NCBI GenBank assembly: GCA_017463125.1
Contig: JAFTPV010000017.1
Coordinates: forward strand, 83,204-147,203
Reading direction: 5' to 3'
DNA from: Clostridia bacterium
GTDB lineage: Bacteria > Bacillota > Clostridia > Oscillospirales > CAG-272
Length of the DNA: 64,000 nt
Shown here: positions 32,737 through 41,587 of the stretch, piece after piece
Numbering within the stretch: position 1 is the stretch's first letter
Layout of the letters: each line of letters starts with the position of its first letter
Translations under genes and position numbers: made by a program
Notes under the pieces: generated by a model
What the model was told of the DNA's origin: nothing
Seen by the model: only the letters and a program-made list of their open reading frames with translations
Database searches by the model: none

Positions 32737-32973
32737 TCAGAATAATTTGTCATGTCCGAGGTAGAGATCTGCCTTCTCCGCCTCTGTAAGCTGATCGATA
32801 TCCATACCGTTTTTCATAGCAGTCCAAGCTCGGTTAGGTACGGGTGGATTAAATGCGGGAAGCTCGATACCCGGAGTGTTTATTCCCGATACTGCTCCGG
32901 GAGCGTCCTTTCGGTAATTTCGCACGTTTTTCTTTTCTGTTTTGTCGGTGGTTTTGGTTTCATGCTTTTTCAT
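32737..32973 (-). CDS. Small basic protein of unknown function
   Basis: A 78-aa protein with a lysine- and threonine-rich N-terminus (MKKHETKTTDKTEKKNVRNY), a proline-rich middle (ELPAFNPPVPNRAW) and a short C-terminal helix. There is no signal peptide or membrane segment and I recognise no family. AAAGGAA with good spacing before the ATG and a strong terminator right after the stop support it as a real gene. It is flanked by unrelated genes. Confidence 0.65.
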   Translation of the reverse strand: MKKHETKTTDKTEKKNVRNYRKDAPGAVSGINTPGIELPAFNPPVPNRAWTAMKNGMDIDQLTEAEKADLYLGHDKLF

Positions 32974-33066
32974 AGGCTATTCCTTTCTTTGTCGGATACT
33001 TCCGTATTTCTATTATCCCACATAGAAGCGTTTTTATGACTAAATTTGTCACAAGCGGCTTTAGTG

Positions 33067-33095
33067 TTGATTTTTGAAACGAAATGTGATAAAAT
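33067..33095 (+). promoter_or_regulatory. Sigma-A promoter for the radical SAM gene
   Basis: TTGATT (33067-33072) and TAAAAT (33090-33095) are separated by 17 bp, about 20 nt upstream of the start codon at 33120. Confidence 0.72.
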
Positions 33096-33119
33096 ATCTA
33101 TAATAAAATGGAGATTGCT

Positions 33120-34037
33120 ATGAAAAAGGATAGGCTTTATTACAATTTAAGTGAATATTTCAGGCAAAAATACGGAAGACGACTCGGTAAAATATGTATC
33201 GACGGCGGCTTTTCCTGCCCTAACCGTGACGGCAAGTGTGGTGTTGGCGGCTGTATATATTGCGGAGAAAGAGGAGCCGGCGAGCATATCGACGCTACGG
33301 GCTCTATAAAAGAACAGGTCTTATCAGCTCTTAATAGCGGAAAACCAGACGGCAGATATGTAGCATATTTTCAGAATTTCACAAATACTTATGCGCCGAT
33401 AAATGTGCTGAAGGAGCGCTATGATGCGGCTCTCGTTGACGAGCGTATCGTTGCTCTCGCGATAGGTACCCGACCTGACTGCATAGACGATGAGGTCTGC
33501 CGCCTTATCGCAGACTACAAGGAGCGATGCGACGTATGGGTGGAGCTTGGACTGCAAACGGCAAATGACAAAACCGCGAAAATCATCAACCGAGGATATA
33601 CGCTTTCCTGCTTTGAGAATGCTTTGAAAATGCTGCAAAAATACGGTATTCCCGTTGTGGTTCACCTTATCGTAGGACTGCCTGGCGAGAGCCTTGATGA
33701 CGTGAAGCAAACCGCAGACTACATCAGCGGTCTTAATATTTTCGGTATAAAAATACATTCGATATACGTTATGCGCGACACGCGCCTTGCGGAGATGTAC
33801 GAGGCGGGCGAGTACGAGCCGCCAACGCTCGAGGAATTTGTGAGTGGGGCAACGTATATACTGACACATATAAGCCCAGGCACCGTTGTGCATAGGCTGA
33901 CGGGTGACTGTCCAAAGGATGCGCTTATTGCACCGGAGTGGAACTCGGATAAACACAAGGTTATCGCGAAAATCACAGAAAATATGGAGCGTGAAGGAGT
34001 AAAGCAAGGGTGCTTTTTCTCCCCAAAATGTAAATAA
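33120..34037 (+). CDS. Radical SAM protein, TIGR01212/YhcC family
   Basis: A 305-aa radical SAM enzyme. The cluster region CPNRDGKCGVGGCIYCG near residue 33 holds the cysteines for the [4Fe-4S] centre, and the pattern matches YhcC/TIGR01212 proteins. Further conserved parts are YFQNFTNTYAP and VWVELGLQTANDKTAK. This family is widespread and its reaction is not established, though it is often linked to tRNA or redox metabolism. The ATG at 33120 is favoured over one four codons earlier because GGAG lies 6 nt upstream of it. It has its own promoter and terminator. Confidence 0.9.
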   Translation: MKKDRLYYNLSEYFRQKYGRRLGKICIDGGFSCPNRDGKCGVGGCIYCGERGAGEHIDATGSIKEQVLSALNSGKPDGRYVAYFQNFTNTYAPINVLKERYDAALVDERIVALAIGTRPDCIDDEVCRLIADYKERCDVWVELGLQTANDKTAKIINRGYTLSCFENALKMLQKYGIPVVVHLIVGLPGESLDDVKQTADYISGLNIFGIKIHSIYVMRDTRLAEMYEAGEYEPPTLEEFVSGATYILTHISPGTVVHRLTGDCPKDALIAPEWNSDKHKVIAKITENMEREGVKQGCFFSPKCK

Positions 34038-34054
34038 TAATTTTCATAATACAG

Positions 34055-34105
34055 AAAAAGAGAGCCGACTTCCGCTTTTTCAGTGGAAATCTAACTCTCT
34101 TTTTT
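34055..34105. terminator. Composite terminator between radical SAM and XRE genes
   Basis: Outer arms AAAAAGAGAG (34055-34064) and CTCTCTTTTT (34095-34104) enclose an inner stem TTCCGCT/AGTGGAA. A and T tails make it work in both directions. Confidence 0.82.
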
Positions 34106-34356
34106 TAATCATTAGACACAAGGGAATCAAGTGTTACGCCAAAGACCTTTGCGATAGCTAAAAGCTCGATATCCGTCACAAACCGCAGTCCGCACTCGAT
34201 ACGCTGTATCGCGTTTTTATCAACGTCCATACCGTAAAGCTGAAGCCGCTCCGCCAGAGCGCGCTGCGACATCTTTGGTTTCATATTCTTACGCAATTTA
34301 TAAACGTTTGCGCCGCAAATATTGTTTTGTCCGTTTTCAGCCTTTGATTTGAACAT
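34105..34356 (-). CDS. Small XRE-family regulator (module 2)
   Basis: An 83-aa helix-turn-helix protein paralogous to the XRE protein at 29129-29374. It has the same NICG start, an HTH with MSQRALAERLQLYG, and IQRIECGLRFVTDIELLAIA. The ATG has AGGAGAT upstream. It is divergent from a membrane protein gene, and the intergenic region contains copies of TTTGACATTCA, a different sequence from the module 1 operators. It is probably an autorepressor with its own specificity. Confidence 0.88.
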   Translation of the reverse strand: MFKSKAENGQNNICGANVYKLRKNMKPKMSQRALAERLQLYGMDVDKNAIQRIECGLRFVTDIELLAIAKVFGVTLDSLVSND

Positions 34357-34379
34357 TTTTATCTCCTACACCGTATTTT

Positions 34380-34455
34380 TTTGACATTCAGTGCTTGACT
34401 TTTTCTATATTATATGCTATAATAAGTGTAAATTTGACATTCACTAGATGTCAAA
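34380..34455 (+). promoter_or_regulatory. Promoter with TTTGACATTCA operator repeats (module 2)
   Basis: The promoter is TTGACT (34395-34400), 17 bp, TATAAT (34418-34423). TTTGACATTCA occurs at 34380-34390 and 34433-34443, and the latter forms a palindrome with ATGTCAAA (34448-34455). One site is just upstream of -35; the palindrome covers the transcription start region. Confidence 0.72.
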
Positions 34456-34477
34456 ATTAATATATAGGAGAAAGACA

Positions 34478-34957
34478 ATGAATTTAGGAAGCACTTTGGA
34501 AGAAAAAAAGGAAAACTACGATTTGCTCGACAAAAAGGCTAAAAAATGGGCTAAGGTTGGAAGAATAATCGGCGCTATCTGCGGAGTCGGCATAGGCCTT
34601 ATTATGCTATCGGCGCAAGCGGAGGGGATTATTGGATTTATTTTTTCGTTGCTCTTTGCCGCAGCACTCGTCGTTATTATGCCTATTTTCTGGTATCACT
34701 ACGCGCAAATCCTATGTTACGGATTTATAGTCGTTAAGTCATGGTTTGTTGAGCGAGGAATAGGCGCATCCGAGGTAGCGGGAGCGGCAGGAACCTCTAT
34801 TGCCATATCTTATATGCTTGGCGGCAGAAAGTCCGCAAAGATTGCCGGTGTAACATGGCTTATTATGCTCGGAGTCGTTGTGAGTGTTGGCATTTTCGTC
34901 GGACTATATAACTACATCAAGGTACAGCGCGAAATGAAGGCGCTTGGTATAGCGTAA
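34478..34957 (+). CDS. Membrane protein of unknown function (module 2)
   Basis: A 159-aa protein with four hydrophobic segments (about residues 30-50, 52-72, 105-125 and 127-148) and a basic C-terminus. An ATG at 34448 lies inside the operator palindrome, so the ATG at 34478, preceded by AGGAG, is the start. It is transcribed opposite the XRE regulator, repeating the module seen at 29129-29806, though the two membrane proteins show no obvious sequence similarity. Function unknown. Confidence 0.7.
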   Translation: MNLGSTLEEKKENYDLLDKKAKKWAKVGRIIGAICGVGIGLIMLSAQAEGIIGFIFSLLFAAALVVIMPIFWYHYAQILCYGFIVVKSWFVERGIGASEVAGAAGTSIAISYMLGGRKSAKIAGVTWLIMLGVVVSVGIFVGLYNYIKVQREMKALGIA

Positions 34958-34976
34958 ATCAACCATAAAAAATAAA

Positions 34977-35013
34977 AACGACAGCCTTTACCGTTTTGGT
35001 TAGGGCTGCCGTT
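34977..35013 (+). terminator. Terminator after the module 2 membrane protein
   Basis: AACGACAGCC (34977-34986) and GGCTGCCGTT (35004-35013) pair with one mismatch, followed by a run of T. Confidence 0.8.
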
Positions 35014-35049
35014 TTTTATAAGTTTTTGTAATACCTTTGTGTAAGGCGC

Positions 35050-35147
35050 GAAATTTTTGAGATAGAATTGTCGCTTTTCGACCCGAAGGCGTAGTAACCT
35101 ACGTCGAGCTTGGTCGAAAACGGCGATTATAGCCAAAAATTTTAGCC
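35050..35147. repeat. Palindromic intergenic repeat, copy A, reaching into the purL stop codon
   Basis: About 98 bp, starting with TTTTTGAGATAGAATT and ending with ATTTTAGCC. Inner arms AATTGTCGCTTTTCGACC and GGTCGAAAACGGCGATT are near complements around a centre GTAG/CTAC hairpin (GCGTAGTAACCTACGTCGAG). The terminal TTTTAGCC contains the purL stop codon (35142-35144). It is related to copies B and C at 40144-40382. Confidence 0.7.
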
Positions 35148-38100
35148 TTTGAAGTATTTCACCATTGAGGCGAACATCTTAATATCATATTCACCGTATA
35201 CGTTTCTGTAAAGGTCCTTGCCTATACGCTCGGAGTGACCCATCTTACCGAATACTCTGCCGTCGGGAGAGGTTATACCCTCTATTGCGAGAGTTGAGCC
35301 GTTGGGGTTGTAGTCGATATCGTAGGTAGCATTGCCGTCGAGGTCGACGTACTGGGTTGCTATCTGTCCGTTTGCGATAAGGGATTTAAGAGCTTCGTCG
35401 TTTGCAAGGAACTTTCCTTCGCCGTGGGAGATTGCAACGTTATATACGTCACCAACCTCGCAAAGAGCGAGCCAGGGAGATTTATTAGACGCTATTCTGG
35501 TTCTTACAATCTTCGACTGATGGCGGGCTATATTATTAAAGGTAAGAGTGGGACAGGACTCGTCGGTGTCGATTATCTTGCCGTAAGGAACAAGTCCGAG
35601 CTTAACGAGTGCCTGGAAGCCGTTACAGATACCGCACATAAGTCCGTCGCGTCTGTCAAGAAGGTCGCCGACAGCGCTCTTAACCGCAGCACCGCGGAAG
35701 AATGCGGTAATGAACTTACCCGAGCCGTCAGGCTCGTCACCGCCGGAGAAGCCTCCGGGAACGAATATAGCCTGCGCGCCCTTTATCTTCTCGGCAAATG
35801 CCTCAGCACTTCTCTTAACTCCGTCTGCCGTCAGGTTGTTTATAACGAAGATTTCAGGCTCTGCACCTGCGTCAGCAACAGCCTTCGCTGAATCGTACTC
35901 GCAGTTTGTACCGGGGAATACGGGAATAAGAACCTTGGGACGTGCGCACTTGATGGCGGGAGCTACTCTGCCCTCTGCCTTATAGCTTACTGTTTCGGGT
36001 TTTTCTTCCTTGGTCTTTATGTTGCAGGAGTATACGCCCTCGAGCTTATCCTCATAGATTTTCTCAACCTCGGAAAGCGCGAGCTTATCTTCCTTATAAG
36101 ATATAGCCTGCTCATCGGTTACGTATCCCACAAGCTGACCTACGCGCTCGTCGGCTGAAACCTCAAGAAGAAAGGCTCCGTAATTATATGCGAAGATATC
36201 GTCTGCCGCGAAGGACGCATCAAAATTAAAGCCGAGCTTATTACCGAGGCACATCTTAAGTACAGCCTCTGCGATACCGCCGAAGGTGGGAGTATATGCA
36301 GAGTATACCTTGCCCTCTCTCATAAGCTTATTTACCTTCTTATAAAGAGCAAGGAGCGAGTCGGTTACGGGGAGTCCGTTTTTATCATACTCGGGCTTTA
36401 AGACAACGAGCTTGTTGCCTGCCGTCTTAAACTCGGGAGAAATTGCGTTCTGCGCCTTGTCGGTAGTTACTGCAAAGGAAATGAGAGTCGGGGGAACGTC
36501 GAGCTTCTCGAACGTGCCGGACATAGAGTCCTTACCGCCGATTGCCGCGATGCCAAGCTCCATCTGCGCCTTATATGCTCCGAGAAGTGCCGCGAGGGGC
36601 TTACCCCAACGCTTAGGCTCTTTCATAGGCTTCTCGAAATATTCCTGGAAGGTGAGATAGACGTCCTTATACTCAGCGCCCGTTGCTACAAGCTTCGATG
36701 CCGACTCAACTACCGCAAGATATGCGCCGTGGTAGGGAGATGCGGAGGAGATGTCGGGGTTGTAGCCCCAAGACATAAAGGAAGCGAGGTCGGTATGCGC
36801 CTTCTCAACCGAGATTTTCTGAACCATCGCCTGAATGGGTGTGCGCTGATACTTACCGCCAAAGGGCATAAGAACCGTGCCTGCGCCTATCGTCGAGTCA
36901 AATCTCTCGGAAAGACCGCGCTTTGAGCAAACGTTAAGGTCGCCTGCAAGCGCCTTCATTCCCTCGGAGAAGGAGGAAGGTGTCTTTTTATTATAATCGT
37001 TGATTTTGGGTGCTTCGATATTTATATGCTTCTCTGCACCATTTGAATTAAGGAAGTCACGGCTGATGTCAACTATGGTCTTTCCGTTCCAGGTCATAGT
37101 AAGACGCGCGTCAGCCTTAACGGTGGCAACAACGGTTGCTTCAAGGTTTTCGGAATCGGCAAGAGCGAGGAATCTGTCCTTATTCTTCGCCTCGATAACG
37201 ACAGCCATTCTCTCCTGGGATTCGGAGATTGCAAGCTCTGTGCCGTCAAGTCCGTCATACTTCTTAGGAACTGCGTTAAGGTCGATATCAAGACCGTCAG
37301 CAAGCTCGCCGATAGCAACGGAAACACCGCCCGCGCCGAAGTCGTTACATCTCTTAATCATAGATGAAACCTCGGGATTTCTGAACAGACGCTGAATCTT
37401 TCTCTCCTCGGGAGCGTTACCCTTCTGCACCTCTGCGCCGCAGTTTTCAAGTGACTTTAAGTTATGCGACTTTGACGATCCTGTCGCACCGCCGCAGCCG
37501 TCGCGTCCGGTTCTGCCGCCGAGAAGAATGATGATATCTCCGGGTGCGGGAACCTCACGTCTTACGTTAGCCGCGGGAGCTGCCGCGATAACAGCACCTA
37601 CTTCCATATGCTTTGCCGCATAGCCGTCGTGGTAAATTTCATCAACAATGCCTGTTGCAAGTCCTATCTGGTTACCGTAGGAGGAATAGCCTGCCGCAGC
37701 AGTCGTAACTATCTTACGCTGGGGGAGCTTGCCTTCAAGGGTCTGCTCGATAGGGCGAGTGGGGTCAGCAGCACCTGTAAGACGCATTGCGCCGTAAACA
37801 TAGGAGCGTCCTGAAAGAGGGTCGCGAATAGCGCCGCCGATACAGGTTGCGGCACCGCCGAACGGCTCAATCTCTGTGGGGTGGTTGTGCGTTTCGTTCT
37901 TGAAGAGGAGAAGCCAAGGCTCTTCCACACCGTCAACGTCAACGGTGATTTTTACGGTACAAGCGTTTATTTCCTCACTCTCGTCAAGTCCGTCAAGCTT
38001 TCCTGCCTTCTTCAGACACTTTGCCGCGATAGTACCGATGTCCATAAGATTTATGGGCTTTGTCCTGTTAAGGTACTCGCGCGATGCGATATAGTCGTCG

Positions 38101-38834
38101 TATGCCTTCGCGATAACCTCGTCCTCAAACTTAACCGAGTCGACGGTGGTAAGGAAGGTGGTGTGGCGGCAGTGGTCAGACCAATAGGTATCTATCATCT
38201 TGATTTCGGTAATGGTGGGACATCTGCCCTCGGACTTAAAGTAGCTCTGACAGAACTTGATGTCGTCAAGGTCCATAGCAAGACCCTTATCTGCAATAAA
38301 TGCGGCAAGTCCCGCTTCGTCAAGGTCGATAAATCCGTCAAGCGTCTTAACCTCGGTGGGAATATCGTACTCCGCCTTAAGCGTATCGCGCTTTGCAAGA
38401 GATGCTTCACGCGCTTCAACGGGATTTATTACGTGCTTTTTGATTTTAGCGATTTCTTCCTTTGTAAGCTTGCCGTAGAGCATATACACCTTTGCAGATG
38501 CTACGGTAGGCTTATCACCCTGGGAGATAAGCTGAATACACTGTGCTGCCGAATCTGCTCTCTGGTCAAACTGACCGGGAAGGAACTCGGTGGCAAAAAC
38601 CACCGCACCGTCGTTTTCAACATTCTTATAAACGTCGTCAAGCTGGGGCTCGGAGAAAACAGTGCCGACAGCGTAATCAAAAAGCTCCTCCGTGATGTTT
38701 TCAGCATCGTATCTGTTGATTATTCTAACACGCTCGACAGAGTTAATGCCAAGAAACGTTTTTATTTCCGAAAGAAGCGCTCTTGCCTCGTTATCAAGGC
38801 CTGCCTTCTTTTCAACATAAATGCGATATACCAT
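35142..38834 (-). CDS. purL: Phosphoribosylformylglycinamidine synthase (single-chain)
   Basis: The 1230-aa PurL converts FGAR to FGAM with glutamine and ATP. The N-terminal part shows DTYWSDHCRHTTFLTT near residue 205 and FKNETHNHPTEIEPFGGAAT near residue 291, both typical of the ATP-binding core. The C-terminal glutaminase domain is intact, with VPGGFSGGD, the nucleophile cysteine in GICNGFQAL and the histidine in ISHGEGKF. This contrasts with PurF in the same operon. The length fits the clostridial single-chain type. It starts 3 bp after purD and ends the operon; copy A of an intergenic repeat supplies its stop codon. Confidence 0.97.
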   Translation of the reverse strand: MVYRIYVEKKAGLDNEARALLSEIKTFLGINSVERVRIINRYDAENITEELFDYAVGTVFSEPQLDDVYKNVENDGAVVFATEFLPGQFDQRADSAAQCIQLISQGDKPTVASAKVYMLYGKLTKEEIAKIKKHVINPVEAREASLAKRDTLKAEYDIPTEVKTLDGFIDLDEAGLAAFIADKGLAMDLDDIKFCQSYFKSEGRCPTITEIKMIDTYWSDHCRHTTFLTTVDSVKFEDEVIAKAYDDYIASREYLNRTKPINLMDIGTIAAKCLKKAGKLDGLDESEEINACTVKITVDVDGVEEPWLLLFKNETHNHPTEIEPFGGAATCIGGAIRDPLSGRSYVYGAMRLTGAADPTRPIEQTLEGKLPQRKIVTTAAAGYSSYGNQIGLATGIVDEIYHDGYAAKHMEVGAVIAAAPAANVRREVPAPGDIIILLGGRTGRDGCGGATGSSKSHNLKSLENCGAEVQKGNAPEERKIQRLFRNPEVSSMIKRCNDFGAGGVSVAIGELADGLDIDLNAVPKKYDGLDGTELAISESQERMAVVIEAKNKDRFLALADSENLEATVVATVKADARLTMTWNGKTIVDISRDFLNSNGAEKHINIEAPKINDYNKKTPSSFSEGMKALAGDLNVCSKRGLSERFDSTIGAGTVLMPFGGKYQRTPIQAMVQKISVEKAHTDLASFMSWGYNPDISSASPYHGAYLAVVESASKLVATGAEYKDVYLTFQEYFEKPMKEPKRWGKPLAALLGAYKAQMELGIAAIGGKDSMSGTFEKLDVPPTLISFAVTTDKAQNAISPEFKTAGNKLVVLKPEYDKNGLPVTDSLLALYKKVNKLMREGKVYSAYTPTFGGIAEAVLKMCLGNKLGFNFDASFAADDIFAYNYGAFLLEVSADERVGQLVGYVTDEQAISYKEDKLALSEVEKIYEDKLEGVYSCNIKTKEEKPETVSYKAEGRVAPAIKCARPKVLIPVFPGTNCEYDSAKAVADAGAEPEIFVINNLTADGVKRSAEAFAEKIKGAQAIFVPGGFSGGDEPDGSGKFITAFFRGAAVKSAVGDLLDRRDGLMCGICNGFQALVKLGLVPYGKIIDTDESCPTLTFNNIARHQSKIVRTRIASNKSPWLALCEVGDVYNVAISHGEGKFLANDEALKSLIANGQIATQYVDLDGNATYDIDYNPNGSTLAIEGITSPDGRVFGKMGHSERIGKDLYRNVYGEYDIKMFASMVKYFKG

Positions 38835-38837
38835 TGT

Positions 38838-40106
38838 TTAACCCTCCAATGCCTTTATTGCCTTCGCTCCAATGTCAGAGCGGTAATATGCGTTTGCAAA
38901 ATCTACCTTCTTACACTTGTTATATGCAGACTTTATTGCATCTCCAAGATTATCTTCAACAGCAGTTACGCCGAGCACTCGTCCGCCCGCATTAACAAGC
39001 TTGCCGTCAGAGAGCTTCGCACCCGCGACGTAAACAGAGTCGTAAACGTCATCGGAAATAGTTATTTCATACCCGCTCTCGTACTTTTCGGGATAGCCCT
39101 TGGAAGCCATGATTACACAGCAAGCAGCGCTTTTTGCAAACTTAACTTCACATTTATCGAGATTTCCGTTGGTGGTCGCCATCATAATCTCGAGAAGGTC
39201 CGACTCAAGCAGAGGAAGAACAACCTGTGTTTCGGGGTCGCCGAAGCGGCAATTGTATTCAATGACCTTGGGACCGCTTGGAGTCAGCATAAGACCGAAA
39301 TAGAGGCACCCCTTAAAGGTTCTGCCCTCTTTATTCATAGCGTCGATTGTAGGAAGGAATATTTTTTCCATACACTCGGCAGCTATTTCCTCGGTGTAGT
39401 AGGGGTTTGGAGCTATGGTACCCATACCTCCGGTGTTAAGGCCCTCGTCGTTATCGAGGGCGCGCTTATGGTCCATTGAGGAAACCATCGGCTTCACTGC
39501 CTTGCCGTCCGTAAACGCGAGAACCGAAACCTCCGGGCCTGTGAGAAATTCCTCAACTACTATTTGATTTCCACTGGCACCGAACTTGCCCTCCTGCATT
39601 ATGGACTTAACGGCGTCGATAGCAGTTTCTCTGTCCATTGCGATTATTACACCCTTACCGAGCGCAAGGCCGTCAGCCTTAACAACCGTAGGGATAGGGC
39701 AACTGCTTACGTACTCGAGTGCCGCCTCAGCATTATCAAAGACCTCGTAGGTCGCTGTGGGGATACCGTATTTTTTCATAAGGTTTTTAGAAAAGACCAT
39801 ACTGCCCTCGATGATTGCCGCATTTGCTCTCGGACCAAAGCAAGGAACGCCGACAGCCTCCAGCGCATCAACGCAGCCGAGAACAAGGGGGTCATCGGGA
39901 GCTACTACCGCGTAGTCAATAGCGTTTGATTTCGCAAATTCAACGATAGCGGGAATATCCTTCGCACCTATGGGAACGAGTGTTGCATCCTTTGCCATAC
40001 CGCCGTTACCGGGGAGAGCAAATATCTCTGTGACGTTTTTATTTTCTTTAAGCTTCTTTATGATGGCGTGTTCTCTACCACCACCGCCAACTACCATAAT
40101 TTTCAT
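38838..40106 (-). CDS. purD: Phosphoribosylamine-glycine ligase
   Basis: PurD (422 aa) joins glycine to phosphoribosylamine using ATP. N-terminal MVVGGGGREHAI, the ATP-grasp segment VVKADGLALGKGV near residue 138, and the C-terminal EYNCRFGDPETQVVLP near residue 286 identify it. Length is normal. It lies 3 bp upstream of purL. The gap of 284 bp before it in transcript order, filled by two intergenic repeats, is the only large gap in the purine operon. Confidence 0.98.
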   Translation of the reverse strand: MKIMVVGGGGREHAIIKKLKENKNVTEIFALPGNGGMAKDATLVPIGAKDIPAIVEFAKSNAIDYAVVAPDDPLVLGCVDALEAVGVPCFGPRANAAIIEGSMVFSKNLMKKYGIPTATYEVFDNAEAALEYVSSCPIPTVVKADGLALGKGVIIAMDRETAIDAVKSIMQEGKFGASGNQIVVEEFLTGPEVSVLAFTDGKAVKPMVSSMDHKRALDNDEGLNTGGMGTIAPNPYYTEEIAAECMEKIFLPTIDAMNKEGRTFKGCLYFGLMLTPSGPKVIEYNCRFGDPETQVVLPLLESDLLEIMMATTNGNLDKCEVKFAKSAACCVIMASKGYPEKYESGYEITISDDVYDSVYVAGAKLSDGKLVNAGGRVLGVTAVEDNLGDAIKSAYNKCKKVDFANAYYRSDIGAKAIKALEG

Positions 40107-40143
40107 AAATTATGACCTTTCAATGTTGTTTTTTTAAGATATA

Positions 40144-40260
40144 GCTGAGTGAGATAAAATTTCGCAAGACAAGGCGCACTGAGCAAAGCAAGGCGAAGGC
40201 GTATTCACATACGTCGAGTCGCTTTGTCGAGGAGCAACACAGTATTGCAAAGTTTTAGCC
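40144..40260. repeat. Palindromic intergenic repeat, copy B
   Basis: About 117 bp lying between the purD and purH genes. It begins with a 32-bp block (40144-40175) repeated exactly in copy C (40265-40296) and ends in TTTTAGCC (40253-40260). Its centre is GTAT/ATAC (GCGTATTCACATACGTCGAG) where copies A and C have GTAG/CTAC, a compensated change. Confidence 0.8.
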
Positions 40261-40264
40261 ACGC

Positions 40265-40382
40265 GCTGAGTGAGATAAAATTTCGCAAGACAAGGCAAAG
40301 CAAGCGCGAAGCCCGATAGCGTAGCTACCTACGGTGAGGGCGACAAGTCGCAGCTTTAACGAAGTATTGAGAGATTTTAGCC
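40265..40382. repeat. Palindromic intergenic repeat, copy C
   Basis: About 118 bp in tandem with copy B, 4 bp apart. It shares the first 32 bp (40265-40296) exactly, has centre GCGTAGCTACCTACGGTGAG, and ends in ATTTTAGCC (40374-40382), 8 bp from the purH stop codon. Confidence 0.8.
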
Positions 40383-40390
40383 ACTCAGAA

Positions 40391-41575
40391 TTAATGGTGG
40401 AAGAGGCGCATCTTAGTAAATGCCATTACCATTCCATACTTATCGCAACACTCGATAACCGCGTCGTCTCGGATAGAGCCGCCGGGCTCGGCAATGTATT
40501 TAACACCGCTCTTCTTCGCTCTCTCAATATTGTCGCTGAAGGGGAAGAATGCATCAGAGCCAAGTGCTACGCCGTCGATAGTATCAAGGTAGGCTCTCTG
40601 CTCCTCGAAGGTGAATGGCTCGGGACGCTCGGTAAAGTACTTCTGCCAGTTTCCGTCAGCGCAAACGTCCTCTTCGTTTTGATTTATGTAACCGTCGATT
40701 ACGTTATCTCTGTCGGGACGCTTGATGTCTGCCTTGAACGGAAGATTCAATACCTTGTCGGACTGGCGGAGGAACCACGTGTCAGCCTTACCGCCTGCAA
40801 GACGTGTGCAGTGAACTCTCGACTGTTGACCTGCGCCAACACCGATAGCCTGTCCGTCTACTGCAAAGCACACGGAGTTTGACTGGGTGTATTTGAGCGT
40901 AATAAGGGCAACGACGAGGTCGCGTACTGCGCTCTCGGGCATATCCTTGTTTGCCGTAACGATATCGGTAAGGAGCGCGGGGCTGATTTCAAAATTATTT
41001 CTTCCCTGCTCGAAGGTGATGCCGTAAACCTGCTTGTGCTCAACCTCTGCGGGAACGAAGTCGGGGTCTATCTTTACGATATTGTAAGCTCCCTTTCTCT
41101 TGCCCTTAAGGATTTCAAGCGCCTCGGGCTCGTAGCCGGGAGCTATAATTCCGTCGGAGACCTCGCGCGCTATCATCTTTGCGGTAGTAACGTCGCAAAC
41201 GTCGGAGAGCGCTACCCAATCGCCGAAGGAACACATTCTGTCAGTTCCTCTCGCTCTTGCATAAGCGCAGGCAAGAAGAGAATCGTCAAGCCCCTCTATA
41301 TCGTCAACGAAGCATGCGCGCTTAAGCTTATCGGAAAGAGGAATACCTACTGCTGCGGAGGTGGGAGAAACGTGCTTAAATGAGGTAACTGCGGGAAGTC
41401 CGAGAGCAATTTTCAATTCCTTGACGAGCTGCCATGAGTTGAAGGCGTCAAGGAAGTTGATGTATCCGGGACGTCCGTTCAAAATCTCGATAGGAAGCTC
41501 TGTGCCGTCGTGCATAAAAATTTTAGCAGGCTTCTGGTTAGGGTTACAGCCGTATTTAAGTTCAAATTCTTTCAT
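40391..41575 (-). CDS. purH: AICAR transformylase, stand-alone (no IMP cyclohydrolase domain)
   Basis: This 394-aa protein corresponds only to the C-terminal formyltransferase half of bifunctional PurH, moving a formyl group from 10-formyl-THF to AICAR. Conserved parts: LKYGCNPNQKPA near residue 7, KHVSPTSAAVG (canonical KHANPCG) near residue 67, GAGQQSRVHCTRLAG near residue 262, and FTKMRLFHH at the C-terminus. The missing cyclohydrolase step is supplied by the gene directly upstream (41588-42304), 12 bp away. Start ATG has only weak purine-rich sequence before it. Confidence 0.93.
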   Translation of the reverse strand: MKEFELKYGCNPNQKPAKIFMHDGTELPIEILNGRPGYINFLDAFNSWQLVKELKIALGLPAVTSFKHVSPTSAAVGIPLSDKLKRACFVDDIEGLDDSLLACAYARARGTDRMCSFGDWVALSDVCDVTTAKMIAREVSDGIIAPGYEPEALEILKGKRKGAYNIVKIDPDFVPAEVEHKQVYGITFEQGRNNFEISPALLTDIVTANKDMPESAVRDLVVALITLKYTQSNSVCFAVDGQAIGVGAGQQSRVHCTRLAGGKADTWFLRQSDKVLNLPFKADIKRPDRDNVIDGYINQNEEDVCADGNWQKYFTERPEPFTFEEQRAYLDTIDGVALGSDAFFPFSDNIERAKKSGVKYIAEPGGSIRDDAVIECCDKYGMVMAFTKMRLFHH

Positions 41576-41587
41576 TTTTCTGTCACC

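Noticed and set aside
29129-34957. Toxin-antitoxin or prophage remnant for the XRE modules
   Set aside because: No integrase, phage or known toxin family is visible; the regulator/membrane-protein pairs are kept only as an unexplained module.
37881-39479. 532-codon open frame on the plus strand
   Set aside because: It is antisense to purL and purD, which have clear conserved motifs; the frame is a codon-bias shadow with no ribosome site and no recognisable protein.
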